Origin: Pedobacter sp. W3I1
GTDB lineage: Bacteria; Bacteroidota; Bacteroidia; Sphingobacteriales; Sphingobacteriaceae
Assembly (NCBI RefSeq): GCF_030816015.1
Contig: NZ_JAUSXN010000001.1
Coordinates: 5,828,001 to 5,892,000, forward strand
Direction: 5' to 3'
Length of the DNA: 64,000 nucleotides
A model generated the notes under the pieces. That model did no database searches. It worked only from the letters and a program-made list of their open reading frames with translations, and was not told the origin of the DNA. Positions 49,723 through 59,056 of this stretch are shown piece by piece; the first letter of the stretch is position 1, and every line of letters begins with the position of its first letter. The position numbers and the translations under genes were made by a program.

Positions 49723-51171
49723 TTACTTCCACCTCCACTCGCCAGCAATACTCAAAGGTTCCTTTAGGTTTTGAGATTCTAAGAAAGTTCTTAATTCTTC
49801 TTCACCTTGAACACCCACCGGGATTTTTGGTGTATTGGCTAAAGCATAAGTCAACATGGCACTGTACCGTACCGTATTTTTCAATTCCTGCTCATCAACC
49901 AGTTTAAAACTATCGCCATCTGAATGATAAAACGGACCAGAATTATTTGGTAGTTTACCACCGAAACCCCCACCAGTAGGAATACCTTCTAACATAAAAG
50001 GTTGGTGATCGCTGTGTAAACCCGCTCCAGCATTAAACAGGTTTTTAAATCCGGTATCAATTTTTACAATATCAGCTCCCCAGGCAGTAAACAGCTCTTT
50101 CATTTCTGATCTTGAGGTAGAGAAACCCTTCGGATCGTTGGTCATGTCGTAGTTCAACATAAACTTAACCTGGCTTAACGTGTTGTCTTTCTTCGCCTGA
50201 TCGATATATGCTTTAGAGCCTAACAAACCTTGCTCTTCGCCCATAAACAGCACAAACTCTACGGTACGTTTCGTTTTTAAATTCAGTTTTTTAAAAGTAC
50301 GCGCCATATCCATAATGGCAAAAGAACCAATTCCATTGTCGATTGCACCGGTTGCTAAATCCCAGCTATCTAAATGTCCGCCGACTACAATTTTATCCTT
50401 AGGCAACTCGGTTCCTTTAAAAGTGGCCACTACGTTTCTCGCTTTGATTAAACCCGAGAAATTAGTCATGGCAATATGCGCGATCTGCGGTTGTGATTTA
50501 ATTTTTTCCTTCAAAGCTGTACCATCTTCTAAACCAATACAAATAGCAGGAATAGAGATCAACTTACCTGTTACCGAAGCAGTTCCGGTTAAAAGCACTC
50601 CACCTTTTACCGTATTGATGATGATTACACCAATCGCACCATATTTTGTTGCAATGGCAGTCTTTTCTGAGCGGTGCAATGATTTGGTTCCGGCCGGAGA
50701 ACCTGATAATACACCTAAATAAATCAGGGCAATTTTACCTTTAAACTTCTCTGGACTAGTCTGATAATCTGCTTCCAGTCCATTTCCTGCATCTACAATT
50801 TCGCCAGTAACATCCGCACTTACTGGCGAATGTGCTAAGGTAACAGCCTTCATTTTCGTCAGACTGTTTTTATCATTACCAATTTCTACATTAATCGTTT
50901 TCCTTGCCCAACTTTCTACTTCAAAAGGTTGAAATTTCACGTCACAACCGTAAGATTTTAATAAATCGAAAGCATACTGCTCGGCTTTTGCGCCGTTTGT
51001 AGAACCTGTTAAACGATGACCGATGGTTTCGGTTTCGTATTTAAGTGTTTGATAAGCTTTTGAGTTTTGCTGTACATCGGTGTTGATTTTGGTAAAAACA
51101 TCGCCGAATTTATCCTGTGCATTTGCAAATAATCCTGTACAAAGAAGCGCTGCAGAGAAAAGATATTTCAT
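49723..51171 (-). CDS. M28 family zinc peptidase, exported
   Basis: Of 482 residues from ATG 51169-51171 (MKYLFSAALLCTGLFANAQD, signal peptide). PA-type domain at about 120-245 (GKIALIYLGVLSG). Catalytic part: GGHLDSWDLATGAIDNGIGS (metal His and bridging Asp) at about 280, LFMGEEQGLLGSKAY (Glu-Glu) at about 330, DMTNDPKG at about 360 and LHSDHQPFMLEGIPTGG (metal His) at about 407. Close to glutamate carboxypeptidase-like secreted M28 enzymes. All ligands appear intact. Confidence 0.9.
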   Translation of the reverse strand: MKYLFSAALLCTGLFANAQDKFGDVFTKINTDVQQNSKAYQTLKYETETIGHRLTGSTNGAKAEQYAFDLLKSYGCDVKFQPFEVESWARKTINVEIGNDKNSLTKMKAVTLAHSPVSADVTGEIVDAGNGLEADYQTSPEKFKGKIALIYLGVLSGSPAGTKSLHRSEKTAIATKYGAIGVIIINTVKGGVLLTGTASVTGKLISIPAICIGLEDGTALKEKIKSQPQIAHIAMTNFSGLIKARNVVATFKGTELPKDKIVVGGHLDSWDLATGAIDNGIGSFAIMDMARTFKKLNLKTKRTVEFVLFMGEEQGLLGSKAYIDQAKKDNTLSQVKFMLNYDMTNDPKGFSTSRSEMKELFTAWGADIVKIDTGFKNLFNAGAGLHSDHQPFMLEGIPTGGGFGGKLPNNSGPFYHSDGDSFKLVDEQELKNTVRYSAMLTYALANTPKIPVGVQGEEELRTFLESQNLKEPLSIAGEWRWK

Positions 51172-51286
51172 TAAGAATAATAGTTTTAGTTGCTGAAAGT
51201 ACAAATTTTAGCTAGAGATTGCTAGCTGTAACGTATATTTTGCTTTGGGGTGAACTAATTGTCTATCGCACCAACCCTTATTTGCT

Positions 51287-51350
51287 GTCATGCTGAGGCA
51301 CGAAGCATCTGCAACCGATGAAACAGATTCTTCGCTGCGCTCAGAATGAC
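51287..51350. repeat. GTCATGCTGAGGC-type palindrome
   Basis: Arms GTCATGCTGAGGCACGAAGC and GCTGCGCTCAGAATGAC, inner GAATCTGTTTC/GATGAAACAGATTC. Between terC and the M28 gene. Confidence 0.65.
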
Positions 51351-51363
51351 AAAAACGATAAAA

Positions 51364-52419
51364 CTAAGGCTTTACCTGCACTTTTTTCTTCGGAAAAACC
51401 AATGAAGCCACAATGCTCATCACCAAGATACTCAATATAATGATAAGCGAATGCTCCGTGGTGAAACCCCATTTTTCCAGATAGGTATGCCCTAACATTT
51501 TTACGCCGATAAAGGCCAATAATATGGCTAATCCGGTTTTTAAATAATGGAATTTATGAATGATATTCACCAATAAGAAGAACATAGACCGTAAACCCAT
51601 GATGGCAAAAATATTGGAAAAGAATACAATGTAAGGATCTTTTGTTACCGCAAAAATAGCTGGAATAGAATCGACCGCGAATAACAAATCGGTAAATTCA
51701 ACAATCAGCAGTACCAAAAATAATGGCGTCACCAGCGTTTTATGGTTAATTTTTACGAAGAATTTTTTGCCCTCATACTTGGGGTGGATAGAAAATATTT
51801 TCGAGGCCCATTTTACCACAGGGTGATTTTCAGGATCAATCTTATCATCTTCATCTTTACTGAAGAACATTTTTATGCCCGTAAAAACAAGGAAAGCGCC
51901 AAACAAATAGAGTATCCAGGCAAATTTTGCAATTAGTGCTGCACCAACAAAAATGAAGATGAAACGCATGATAATGGCGCCCAAAATGCCCCAGAATAAT
52001 ACGCGGTGGTAATATTTTTCTTCAACGGCAAAGGCAGAAAAAACGAGCACAATCACAAAGATATTATCTACCGAAAGGGCATATTCAATCACATACCCGG
52101 TTAAAAATTCAAGCCCAAGGTTTTGTTTATAAACCGCTAAACTGCCTTCAAAATCATTAGGGATTAATTTAATATGGTGCTGGTGCTGCGTTACAATTTG
52201 TTGTAGGTGGGCAAAATCTTTTATTCCATGAAGCTGGTGTCCTTCGGTTAACAGAATAAAGTAAAAACCGATAGCCAAAGCCACCATAATTAAACTCATT
52301 ACTCCAGCCTGTTTTAAGCTTACTATATGCTCTTTCCTGCTAAAAAGACCAAGATCTAAAGCGAGAATCAGTACAATAAAAAGGAGAAAACCTAAGCTAA
52401 AAAGTAATTCGTTACCCAT
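51364..52419 (-). CDS. TerC/Alx family membrane protein
   Basis: Of 351 residues with about nine helices. EYALSVDNIFVIVLVFSAF at about 112 and LLFAVDSIPAIFAVTKDPYI at about 245 carry the paired acidic residues of the family; FAWILYLFGAFLVFTGIKMF precedes an acidic loop (SKDEDDKIDPENHPVVKW). Alx/TerC proteins export manganese or protect secreted metalloproteins. It shares one base with the upstream polyprenyl synthase gene, so translation is coupled. Confidence 0.9.
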   Translation of the reverse strand: MGNELLFSLGFLLFIVLILALDLGLFSRKEHIVSLKQAGVMSLIMVALAIGFYFILLTEGHQLHGIKDFAHLQQIVTQHQHHIKLIPNDFEGSLAVYKQNLGLEFLTGYVIEYALSVDNIFVIVLVFSAFAVEEKYYHRVLFWGILGAIIMRFIFIFVGAALIAKFAWILYLFGAFLVFTGIKMFFSKDEDDKIDPENHPVVKWASKIFSIHPKYEGKKFFVKINHKTLVTPLFLVLLIVEFTDLLFAVDSIPAIFAVTKDPYIVFFSNIFAIMGLRSMFFLLVNIIHKFHYLKTGLAILLAFIGVKMLGHTYLEKWGFTTEHSLIIILSILVMSIVASLVFPKKKVQVKP

Positions 52420-53390
52420 TATTTTTTACGTTCAGTAGTGTACAGTACAAGTTGTTCTAAACCAGTTCGTGCTTCGCCAGCCTCAAAACTGTGCAAAATA
52501 TCAAATGCCTCTTTCTGGTATTCCTGCATTTTCTGATTGGCGTAATACACACCTTCCTGGGCATTTACGAAATCAATGATCTGCTGAATTTTAACCGGAT
52601 CATCCTGATGGTTTTTCACCAGGTTGATTATTTTTTTACGTTCAGTTTTTTCGGCTTTGTTCAGTGCATAAATTAAAGGCAGCGTTACTTTCTTCTCTTT
52701 AATATCAATCCCCAAAGGTTTGCCTACATCATCTGTTCCAAAATCGAAGGTATCATCCTTAATCTGAAAGGCAATTCCTACTTTTTCGCCAAACAAGCGC
52801 ATTTTTTCTATCGTTTCATCATCCGCACCAGCCGAAGCAGCACCCGCCGCACAACAAGAAGCAATTAAAGAAGCTGTTTTCTGTCGGATTACATCAAAAT
52901 ATAAATCTTCCGAAATATCCATTCTCCGTACCTTTTCTACCTGCAACAATTCGCCCTCACTCATCTGTTTCACCGCTTCCGATACAATCTGTAACAAACG
53001 GTGTTCATTATTGTTTACCGAAAGCAACAATCCTTTAGCCAGGAGGTAATCGCCAACCAAAACGGCAATCTTGTTTTTCCATAAAGCATTGATAGAGAAA
53101 AAACCACGGCGCTCGTAAGCATTGTCTACCACATCATCATGCACTAAAGTAGCGGTGTGTAAAAGCTCTACCAAAGCAGCTCCACGATGGGTTGACTCTG
53201 TAATTCCACCGCATAGTTTAGCCGCAAAAAACACGAACATTGGCCGCATTTGTTTGCCCTTTTGCTTTACAATATAATGGGTAATCCTATCCAGCAACGG
53301 TGCGTCGCTATGCATAGATTCTTTAAAGGTTTTTTCAAACGCTTTAATATCAGCAGCAATAGGTGTTTTTATCTGTTCGATTCCCGGCAT
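52419..53390 (-). CDS. Polyprenyl synthetase (trans-octaprenyl-type)
   Basis: Of 323 residues from ATG 53388-53390 (MPGIEQIKTPIAADIKAFEK, the common start in the phylum); an ATG 8 codons upstream is possible. FARM TATLVHDDVVDNAYERRG at about 80, KAVLVGDYLLAKGL-like IAVLVGDYLLAKGLL, and SARM IAFQIKDDTFDFGTDDVGKP at about 205. It elongates FPP or GGPP with IPP, most likely giving the menaquinone side chain. A different product length cannot be excluded. Confidence 0.9.
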   Translation of the reverse strand: MPGIEQIKTPIAADIKAFEKTFKESMHSDAPLLDRITHYIVKQKGKQMRPMFVFFAAKLCGGITESTHRGAALVELLHTATLVHDDVVDNAYERRGFFSINALWKNKIAVLVGDYLLAKGLLLSVNNNEHRLLQIVSEAVKQMSEGELLQVEKVRRMDISEDLYFDVIRQKTASLIASCCAAGAASAGADDETIEKMRLFGEKVGIAFQIKDDTFDFGTDDVGKPLGIDIKEKKVTLPLIYALNKAEKTERKKIINLVKNHQDDPVKIQQIIDFVNAQEGVYYANQKMQEYQKEAFDILHSFEAGEARTGLEQLVLYTTERKK

Positions 53391-53467
53391 TAAGTCGAAA
53401 AATTTTGATTGCAAACTTAAGCTAATTTCCCATAAAAAGGTAATGTGTAGTCGTATTATTAGGATTT

Positions 53468-53570
53468 GAAAAGCAATGGCCAGTAATCCTTAACATCTTT
53501 CGCCCTGCTATTGCCCATAGTCCTCGCCCTCATGCTTCGGGCTGTGGGCTATTTGGCGCTATCAGGTTTA
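53468..53570 (+). repeat. Dispersed hairpin element, copy D
   Basis: GAAAAGCAATGGCCAGTAAT start, CTTTCGCCCTGCTATT, core arms GCCCATAGTCC..and..GGGCTGTGGGC with CGCCCTCATGCTTCGGGC, end TATCAGGTTTA. Divergent gap before the hydrolase gene. Confidence 0.75.
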
Positions 53571-53681
53571 ACATTATGGGGTAAGTGCAGGCAAAAGCCC
53601 CTCAATATGGAAATTAATTCCTCAAAAATATTAGCTTTATTTAGTTTCAAATTTTACATTTAAACCAATATTAACTGTACG

Positions 53682-54674
53682 ATGAAAAAACGCTACAAAG
53701 TACTTATCGGCCTTTCGGCATTAATTGTTGCAGGCTACTTATTGGGACCAAAACCCAAAAAGCCGGTGTACAACAAAGAACTCACCCAGGTTCCCGATCT
53801 GGAAGATTTAGACCGTTATGTAGCCAGTATCGAATCGATGCATAAAATAAAGCCAGGCAATGAAGCAGAAATTATCTGGGCCGATACCCTTCATCAGCAA
53901 ACCGAATATGCCATTGTTTACTTGCATGGCTTTTCGGCATCAAAAACTGAAGGCAATCCGGTCTATTTAAATTTAGCCAAAGAATTAAATGCCAATTTAT
54001 ACCTCGCCCGATTGGCCGATCACGGCATTGATACACTGGCTCCCATGCAATATTTTACCGCCGATCGCCTTTGGGAAACCAGCAAACAAGCTTATGCCAT
54101 TGGTAAGAAATTAGGCAAAAAAGTAATTTTAGTGGGCACTTCTACAGGAGGTACGGTTGCCTTAAAATTAGCGGCAACCTATCCTGAAATTAACAGTTTA
54201 ATCTTGTTATCACCAAATGTAGCCATCAACGATAAAAATGCCTGGCTTTTGAACAACCCCTGGGGGCTACAAATTGCCAGAAAGGTTGTAGGTGGCGATG
54301 AACGTAAAGTAGACGATCGCACCGACGAATATAAAAAATACTGGTACACCAATTACCGTCTTGAATCGTTAGTAGAACTGGAAGAATTTATTGAGAGCAG
54401 TATGGTAAAAACAACTTTTAAAAAGGTAAAACAGCCCGTTTTAATGCTCTACTATTACAAAAATGAACTTGAACAGGATCCCGTTGTTCGTGTAGATGCC
54501 ATGTTAAAGATGTTTGATGAACTCGGCACGCCAAACAACTTAAAAAGAAAAGTGGCCATCCCTGATGCAGGGAATCATGTAATGGGATCTTATATTACCT
54601 CCAAAGATTTGCCTAGTGTAGAAAAGGCTATTGAAGGTTTTGTGGAAAGTACGTTAAAGATTCCAGCTCATTGA
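53682..54674 (+). CDS. Alpha/beta hydrolase, membrane-anchored
   Basis: Of 330 residues. An N-terminal hydrophobic segment (KVLIGLSALIVAGYLLGPKP) serves as signal anchor. Oxyanion region AIVYLHGFSASKTEG at about 85, nucleophile elbow LVGTSTGGTVAL (Ser) at about 150, Asp/His end with IPDAGNHVMGSYI at about 292. Similar to carboxylesterases and lysophospholipase-type hydrolases. Substrate unknown. Monocistronic. Confidence 0.85.
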   Translation: MKKRYKVLIGLSALIVAGYLLGPKPKKPVYNKELTQVPDLEDLDRYVASIESMHKIKPGNEAEIIWADTLHQQTEYAIVYLHGFSASKTEGNPVYLNLAKELNANLYLARLADHGIDTLAPMQYFTADRLWETSKQAYAIGKKLGKKVILVGTSTGGTVALKLAATYPEINSLILLSPNVAINDKNAWLLNNPWGLQIARKVVGGDERKVDDRTDEYKKYWYTNYRLESLVELEEFIESSMVKTTFKKVKQPVLMLYYYKNELEQDPVVRVDAMLKMFDELGTPNNLKRKVAIPDAGNHVMGSYITSKDLPSVEKAIEGFVESTLKIPAH

Positions 54675-54937
54675 TTTAGTAATATCAGGAGGATCGTCAT
54701 CCTGAATTTATTTCAGGATCTATTTAACTAATATCTTGCAAAACGGATGCTGACCACGTAGTAGCTACAAGACAATTGAAAATACTATTCTACTTGTAAA
54801 ACAAGTTCAGCATGACGTAGCGCCTAGCCTTGCATATGCTTTAAAGGCAAAATTAAAGAAATGATTAATCGAACGCAGTCTTATAACCTTACGAAGTTTT
54901 TCCATCGCTAATCCCCAGGCTAAACTTCGTAAGAAAT
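54675..54937. repeat. Intergenic repeats after the hydrolase gene
   Basis: CGTCATCCTGAATTTATTTC/AGGATC at 54695-54720, then ACTTGTAAAACAAGTTCAGC with ATGACG at 54792-54817. Together they have the same GTCAT..ATGACG outer frame as other palindromes, with about 70 bases between. The part from 54820 shows no structure. Convergent with ypdA. Confidence 0.6.
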
Positions 54938-55903
54938 TTAACTCAAAATATTTTTCACTATCATTTCGGCATGTACCCTCGAGTTTTCGATAAAAAGCTT
55001 GTGCGTATCTAATCCGCCACAAACTACGCCCGCCAGATACAAACCTTTTACATTGGTTTCCATGGTTTCTTCGTTATAAGCCGGGCAAAGTGTTTCGGGC
55101 AATTCGATACCGAATTTTCTTAACATGTTAAAATCTGGTTGGTAACCCGTCATCGCAATTACAAAATCATTTGGGATGGTTTTTATTCCCTCTGGTGTTT
55201 TGATATCTACTTCCCCCTCCCTTATTTCAATTAATTCAGAATTGAAAAGTGCTTTAACTTCACCTTCTTTAATCCTGTTTTGTATATCCGGACGTACCCA
55301 ATATTTCACATGAGGGCCGAGATCGCCGCTGCGTACAACCATGGTTACGTTTGCACCTTTGCGATATGTTTCTAAAGCAGCATCTACACCAGAATTATTG
55401 GCACCAACCACCACAACATTCTGGAAGGCGTATAAATGTGGGTCTTTATAATAATGGGTCACTTTTGGCAATTCTTCACCCGGCACGTTCATCAATAAAG
55501 GAACATCATAAAAACCTGTGGCTACAATTACATTATTGGCTGTGTAGTTGGTTTTAGAAGTATTGATTTGGAAAACATCGCTATCGTTTTTAATTACCTG
55601 CTGAACCCTTTCGAAAAGGTTAATTTTTAAATCAAATTTTTCTGCAACACGGCGATAGTACTCAACCGCTTCATTTCTGTTAGGTTTCGGACTAATGGTT
55701 ACAAATGGCACTCCTCCAATTTCTAACTTTTGAGAAGTAGAAAAAAAAGTCATAAAAACCGGATAGTTAAACAAACTGTTCACCAGTGCACCTTTTTCTA
55801 CAATTACATAACTTAAGTTTGCTTTTTGAGCTTCTATTGCGCAAGCCATCCCAATCGGGCCGGCACCGATAATTAATACGTCGTAATGATTTTGATTTGC
55901 CAA
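54938..55903 (-). CDS. ypdA: YpdA family bacillithiol disulfide reductase
   Basis: Flavoprotein of 321 residues. FAD motif DVLIIGAGPIGMACAIEAQK at about 8, NAD(P)H motif NVVVVGANNSGVDAALETYR at about 162, and C-terminal FAD contact TNVKGLYLAGVVCGG at about 285. It lacks a CxxC, as expected for YpdA rather than thioredoxin reductase. It uses NADPH to reduce bacillithiol disulfide, working with BrxA/B (20962). The persulfide dioxygenase gene lies just upstream on the same strand. Confidence 0.92.
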   Translation of the reverse strand: MANQNHYDVLIIGAGPIGMACAIEAQKANLSYVIVEKGALVNSLFNYPVFMTFFSTSQKLEIGGVPFVTISPKPNRNEAVEYYRRVAEKFDLKINLFERVQQVIKNDSDVFQINTSKTNYTANNVIVATGFYDVPLLMNVPGEELPKVTHYYKDPHLYAFQNVVVVGANNSGVDAALETYRKGANVTMVVRSGDLGPHVKYWVRPDIQNRIKEGEVKALFNSELIEIREGEVDIKTPEGIKTIPNDFVIAMTGYQPDFNMLRKFGIELPETLCPAYNEETMETNVKGLYLAGVVCGGLDTHKLFIENSRVHAEMIVKNILS

Positions 55904-55921
55904 ATGGTTATATCTTAGGTT

Positions 55922-55976
55922 GTCATTCTGAGCCTGTCGAAGAACCTTAATTGCATTTCGACAAGCTCAATGTGAC
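55922..55976. repeat. GTCATTCTGAGCC-type palindrome
   Basis: Arms GTCATTCTGAGCCTGTCGAA and TTTCGACAAGCTCAATGTGAC, loop GAACCTTAATTGCA. Between ypdA and the persulfide dioxygenase gene; related to 27428. Confidence 0.75.
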
Positions 55977-55987
55977 AATTGCTTTTA

Positions 55988-57400
55988 TTAAACTTTCATT
56001 GCTTTACTTGGGCATGCGAAATCGGTTCTTTTTAAACCGGTATTTTTAATTGCGCCGTAACCGCCTGCTACATCAATTACATTTTCTACTCCTCGCGATT
56101 TTAAAATAGATGCGGCAATCATCGAGCGGTAACCACCTGCACAGTGAATGTAATAAGTAGCTTTTGGATTGATTTCGCCTGTCCAATCATTTATAAAATC
56201 TAAAGGACGGCTCAATGTAAATTCCAGATGTTCTGCTTCATATTCTCCTGGTTTACGCACATCAAGCGCTGTAATTTCCCCGTTTAAACTGGCTGTTTCA
56301 AATGCCTCTGCGGAGATTGATTCAATAGTATCAATTTCCTTACCGGCATCTGTCCATCTTTCGAAACCACCATCTAAATAACCAATGGTACTATCGTATC
56401 CAACACGGGTTAAACGGGTAATGGTTTCTTCTTCTTTACCCTGATCAGTAATCAATAAAATAGGTTGCTGTAAATCGGTAATCAAAGCACCAACCCAGGG
56501 TGCAAACTGTCCGTTAAGGCCAATATTGATCGAATTTGGGATAAAACCTTTGGCAAAAACCTGCGGATCGCGGGTATCGAGCATAATTGCACCAGTTTGG
56601 TTGGCGGTATCTTCAAATTGCTGAGGCGTTAAAGCGTTTAAACCTTTCTCATAAACTTCATCAATACTTTCTACACCACCTTTATTAATGGCTGCATTTT
56701 TAGCAAAATATTGCGGCGGCGGCATAATGCCATCGGTTACTTCTGTAATAAACTGTTCTTTTGTTTGGGCTTTTAAAGCATAGTTTACTTCTTTTTGATG
56801 CCCCAAAGTATCGAAAGTTTCTTTACTCATGCTTTTACCACAGGCCGAACCCGCACCATGTGCCGGGTAAACAATTACATCATCAGCTAAAGGTTTTATT
56901 TTCTCATTTAGCGAATCGTAAAGCATTCCAGCCAAATCTTCCATCGTTAAATGGCCTTTCTGTGCTAAATCCGGGCGACCAACATCACCTATAAATAAGG
57001 TATCGCCACTAAAAACACAGTGGTCTTTTCCATTTTCATCGCTTAGCAGATAAGTGGTCGATTCTAAAGTATGCCCAGGGGTGTGTAATGCTGTAATCGT
57101 TAGTTTACCGATTTTAAACTGCTCTCCATCTTTAGCAATGTGCGATTTAAACTCCGTTTTAGCGGTTGGACCATAGATAATTTCAGCACCTGATTTCTCC
57201 GCCAGATCTACATGTCCGGAAACAAAATCGGCATGAAAATGCGTTTCAAAAATATATTTAATGGTGGCTCCTGCTTTTTCGGCTTTCTTTAAGTACGTTC
57301 CAACCTCTCTTAGCGGATCAATAATTGCAGCTTCGCCATCACTTTCGATGTAATAAGCGGCTTCTGCCAGGCATCCTGTATATATTTGTTCTATTTTCAT
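55988..57400 (-). CDS. Persulfide dioxygenase-like MBL hydrolase fused to two rhodanese domains
   Basis: Of 470 residues from ATG 57398-57400 (MKIEQIYTGCLAEAAYYIES). MBL domain: FETHFHADFVSGHVDLAEKS at about 53 (HxHxD), TPGHTLESTTYLL at about 110, FSGDTLFIGDVGRPDL at about 135. First rhodanese domain (about 260-350) reads IMLDTRDPQVFAKG and lacks an obvious active cysteine; the second ends in YYIHCAGGYRSMIA with the catalytic Cys at about 430. Such proteins (CstB/Blh-like) oxidise thiol persulfides. With ypdA next door, a bacillithiol persulfide substrate is likely. Confidence 0.88.
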   Translation of the reverse strand: MKIEQIYTGCLAEAAYYIESDGEAAIIDPLREVGTYLKKAEKAGATIKYIFETHFHADFVSGHVDLAEKSGAEIIYGPTAKTEFKSHIAKDGEQFKIGKLTITALHTPGHTLESTTYLLSDENGKDHCVFSGDTLFIGDVGRPDLAQKGHLTMEDLAGMLYDSLNEKIKPLADDVIVYPAHGAGSACGKSMSKETFDTLGHQKEVNYALKAQTKEQFITEVTDGIMPPPQYFAKNAAINKGGVESIDEVYEKGLNALTPQQFEDTANQTGAIMLDTRDPQVFAKGFIPNSINIGLNGQFAPWVGALITDLQQPILLITDQGKEEETITRLTRVGYDSTIGYLDGGFERWTDAGKEIDTIESISAEAFETASLNGEITALDVRKPGEYEAEHLEFTLSRPLDFINDWTGEINPKATYYIHCAGGYRSMIAASILKSRGVENVIDVAGGYGAIKNTGLKRTDFACPSKAMKV

Positions 57401-58036
57401 GTTTAATAGTATCGAGTTGTTGAGTGTCAAGTGTTGAGACATGAGTATCAAGTATCAAGACGTAACCTTACGCCTTAAACCTTACCACCCTCTACCCTTC
57501 TTAGCAAAAATAGGGCTAAATACTTATAACCGAAATGATGTTGGTCATAATTGCAGAAGTTTTACTTATTATAACACAAACCTTATAGGTTTACGAAAGC
57601 TATAAGGTCTAGGAAAGTCCCTAACTGAAAACTGTCAACTGTCAACTGATTTGGGCGTTACCCAAGGGTCGGGCTTTCCAGGGCTGCGCTTCGCTCCGGT
57701 ACCGATGAAGAGCTGTGAAACAAGCAAGCATACCGTAATTAAATAAAAACAGATGCTTAATCGGCACTAAACCCTTACAATTCCTAACGCAAAACCCGCG
57801 GTAAGAGCCTGGTTTATGACCCAAGACTTGTTCCTTTTATGATATCAAATACTGCAATTTGCTGAATTTAGCCAATTGCATTTATCCTTCATCTCTAAAC
57901 CCGATCGAAGCGAGATGCCGATTCTTCATCGGCAGAAGCGTGAGTGGGACTGAAAACCTCCAAAAGAGGGGAACTGCTCATTTTCTTAAAAAACAAATAA
58001 TACGCAATTAGCTTAGAAATTAAACGGCTGGAAACA
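57401..58036. other. Long gap between asparaginase and persulfide dioxygenase genes: repeats only
   Basis: 636 bases without a credible gene. 57465-57500 is CCTTAAACC/CCTCTACC word repeat. About 57570-57615 has ACCTTATAGGTTTACGAAAG and CTATAAGGTCT, arms of a hairpin. 57650-57720 has GGCGTTACCCAAGGGTCGGG and GCTGCGCTTCGCTCCGG, a GC-rich repeat fragment. 57896-57985 is a copy of the dispersed element. A promoter for the asparaginase gene is not expected here. Confidence 0.6.
57896..57985 (-). repeat. Dispersed hairpin element, copy G
   Basis: Minus strand: GAAAATGAGCAG start, TTTTCAGTCCCACTCACGC, core hairpin TGCCGAT/ATCGGCA around GAAGA, end GATCGGGTTTA. The core has base changes on both arms relative to copy F while still pairing. 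Confidence 0.7.
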
Positions 58037-59056
58037 TTAATCCTTCGTCAACTCTCCACGCAACGATTCTTCCATTAACTTACGACTTTCTTCTATGGAT
58101 AATCCTAAGCCCATTACAAACATTAATTTGGTTACCGTAGCTTCGAATGTTAAATCGTAACCGCTTAAAACACCCATTTTCAGCAATTCTCTACTGGTTT
58201 CGTAACGTCCTAACTGTACAGAACCTTTTTTACACTGAGAGATATCGATAATAATCTTTCCATTCAAAATAGCCTGACGCAAACTATCTAAAAACCATTG
58301 TGCAGTTGTGGTGTTACCTGAACCAAAAGTTTCTAGAATAATGGCATCTACTTTAGAATCTGTTATCGCCTGAACGGCCTGTGGCGTTATGCCAGGGTAT
58401 AATTTCAATACACCAATGTTCGAATTAAAATTGGTATGTAATTTCAATTCTCCTGTTGGTGCTTTAAGAATATAATTCCTGTAAAACTGAAGGTGAACGC
58501 CTGCTTCGGCAAGTACCGGATAATTTGGAGAACGGAAAGCCTCGAATTTTTCGCTGTTGTATTTTATAGAGCGGTTACCCCTAAATAACTGGGCATCAAA
58601 GTAAATGCATACTTCTGGAAACAATGCTCTTCCATCCTCTTTCGTTGCTGCAATCTCCAAGGCAGTAATTAAATTCTCTTTAGCATCTGTTCTGATTTCG
58701 CCAATTGGAAGCTGCGATCCAGTTAAAACGACAGGTTTATCCAGATTTTCGAGCATAAAGCTCAATGCCGATGCCGTAAAAGCCATGGTATCAGATCCGT
58801 GTAGAATCACAAAACCATCGTATTGATCATATTTATTGTAAACAAGTTCTGCTAATGTTTTCCATATTTCAGGATCCATGTTTGAAGAATCCAATACCGG
58901 ATTGAAGGAATCCACATCTAAATCGTAATTTAAACGACTCAATTCGGGAACGTTTTCTTTTATCTGCTCGAAATCAAATGGAATTAACATTCCATTTATA
59001 GGATCGTTAATCATACCGATGGTACCACCGGTATAAATTATAAGTATTTTGGTCAT
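58037..59056 (-). CDS. ansA: Type I asparaginase
   Basis: Cytosolic L-asparagine amidohydrolase of 339 residues from ATG 59054-59056 (MTKILIIYTGGTIGMINDPI). Catalytic threonines in IYTGGTIGM (about 9-16) and LHGSDTMAFTASALSFML (about 87); LTGSQLP at about 115 and ETFGSGNTTT at about 243. The family includes the E. coli AnsA-like enzymes; no signal peptide, so not the periplasmic type II form. Confidence 0.92.
   Translation of the reverse strand: MTKILIIYTGGTIGMINDPINGMLIPFDFEQIKENVPELSRLNYDLDVDSFNPVLDSSNMDPEIWKTLAELVYNKYDQYDGFVILHGSDTMAFTASALSFMLENLDKPVVLTGSQLPIGEIRTDAKENLITALEIAATKEDGRALFPEVCIYFDAQLFRGNRSIKYNSEKFEAFRSPNYPVLAEAGVHLQFYRNYILKAPTGELKLHTNFNSNIGVLKLYPGITPQAVQAITDSKVDAIILETFGSGNTTTAQWFLDSLRQAILNGKIIIDISQCKKGSVQLGRYETSRELLKMGVLSGYDLTFEATVTKLMFVMGLGLSIEESRKLMEESLRGELTKD

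Noticed and set aside
49491..49748. Minus-strand ORF of 85 codons
   Set aside because: It reads through the CGTCATTTCGAG repeat and into the M28 gene end; no protein-like composition.
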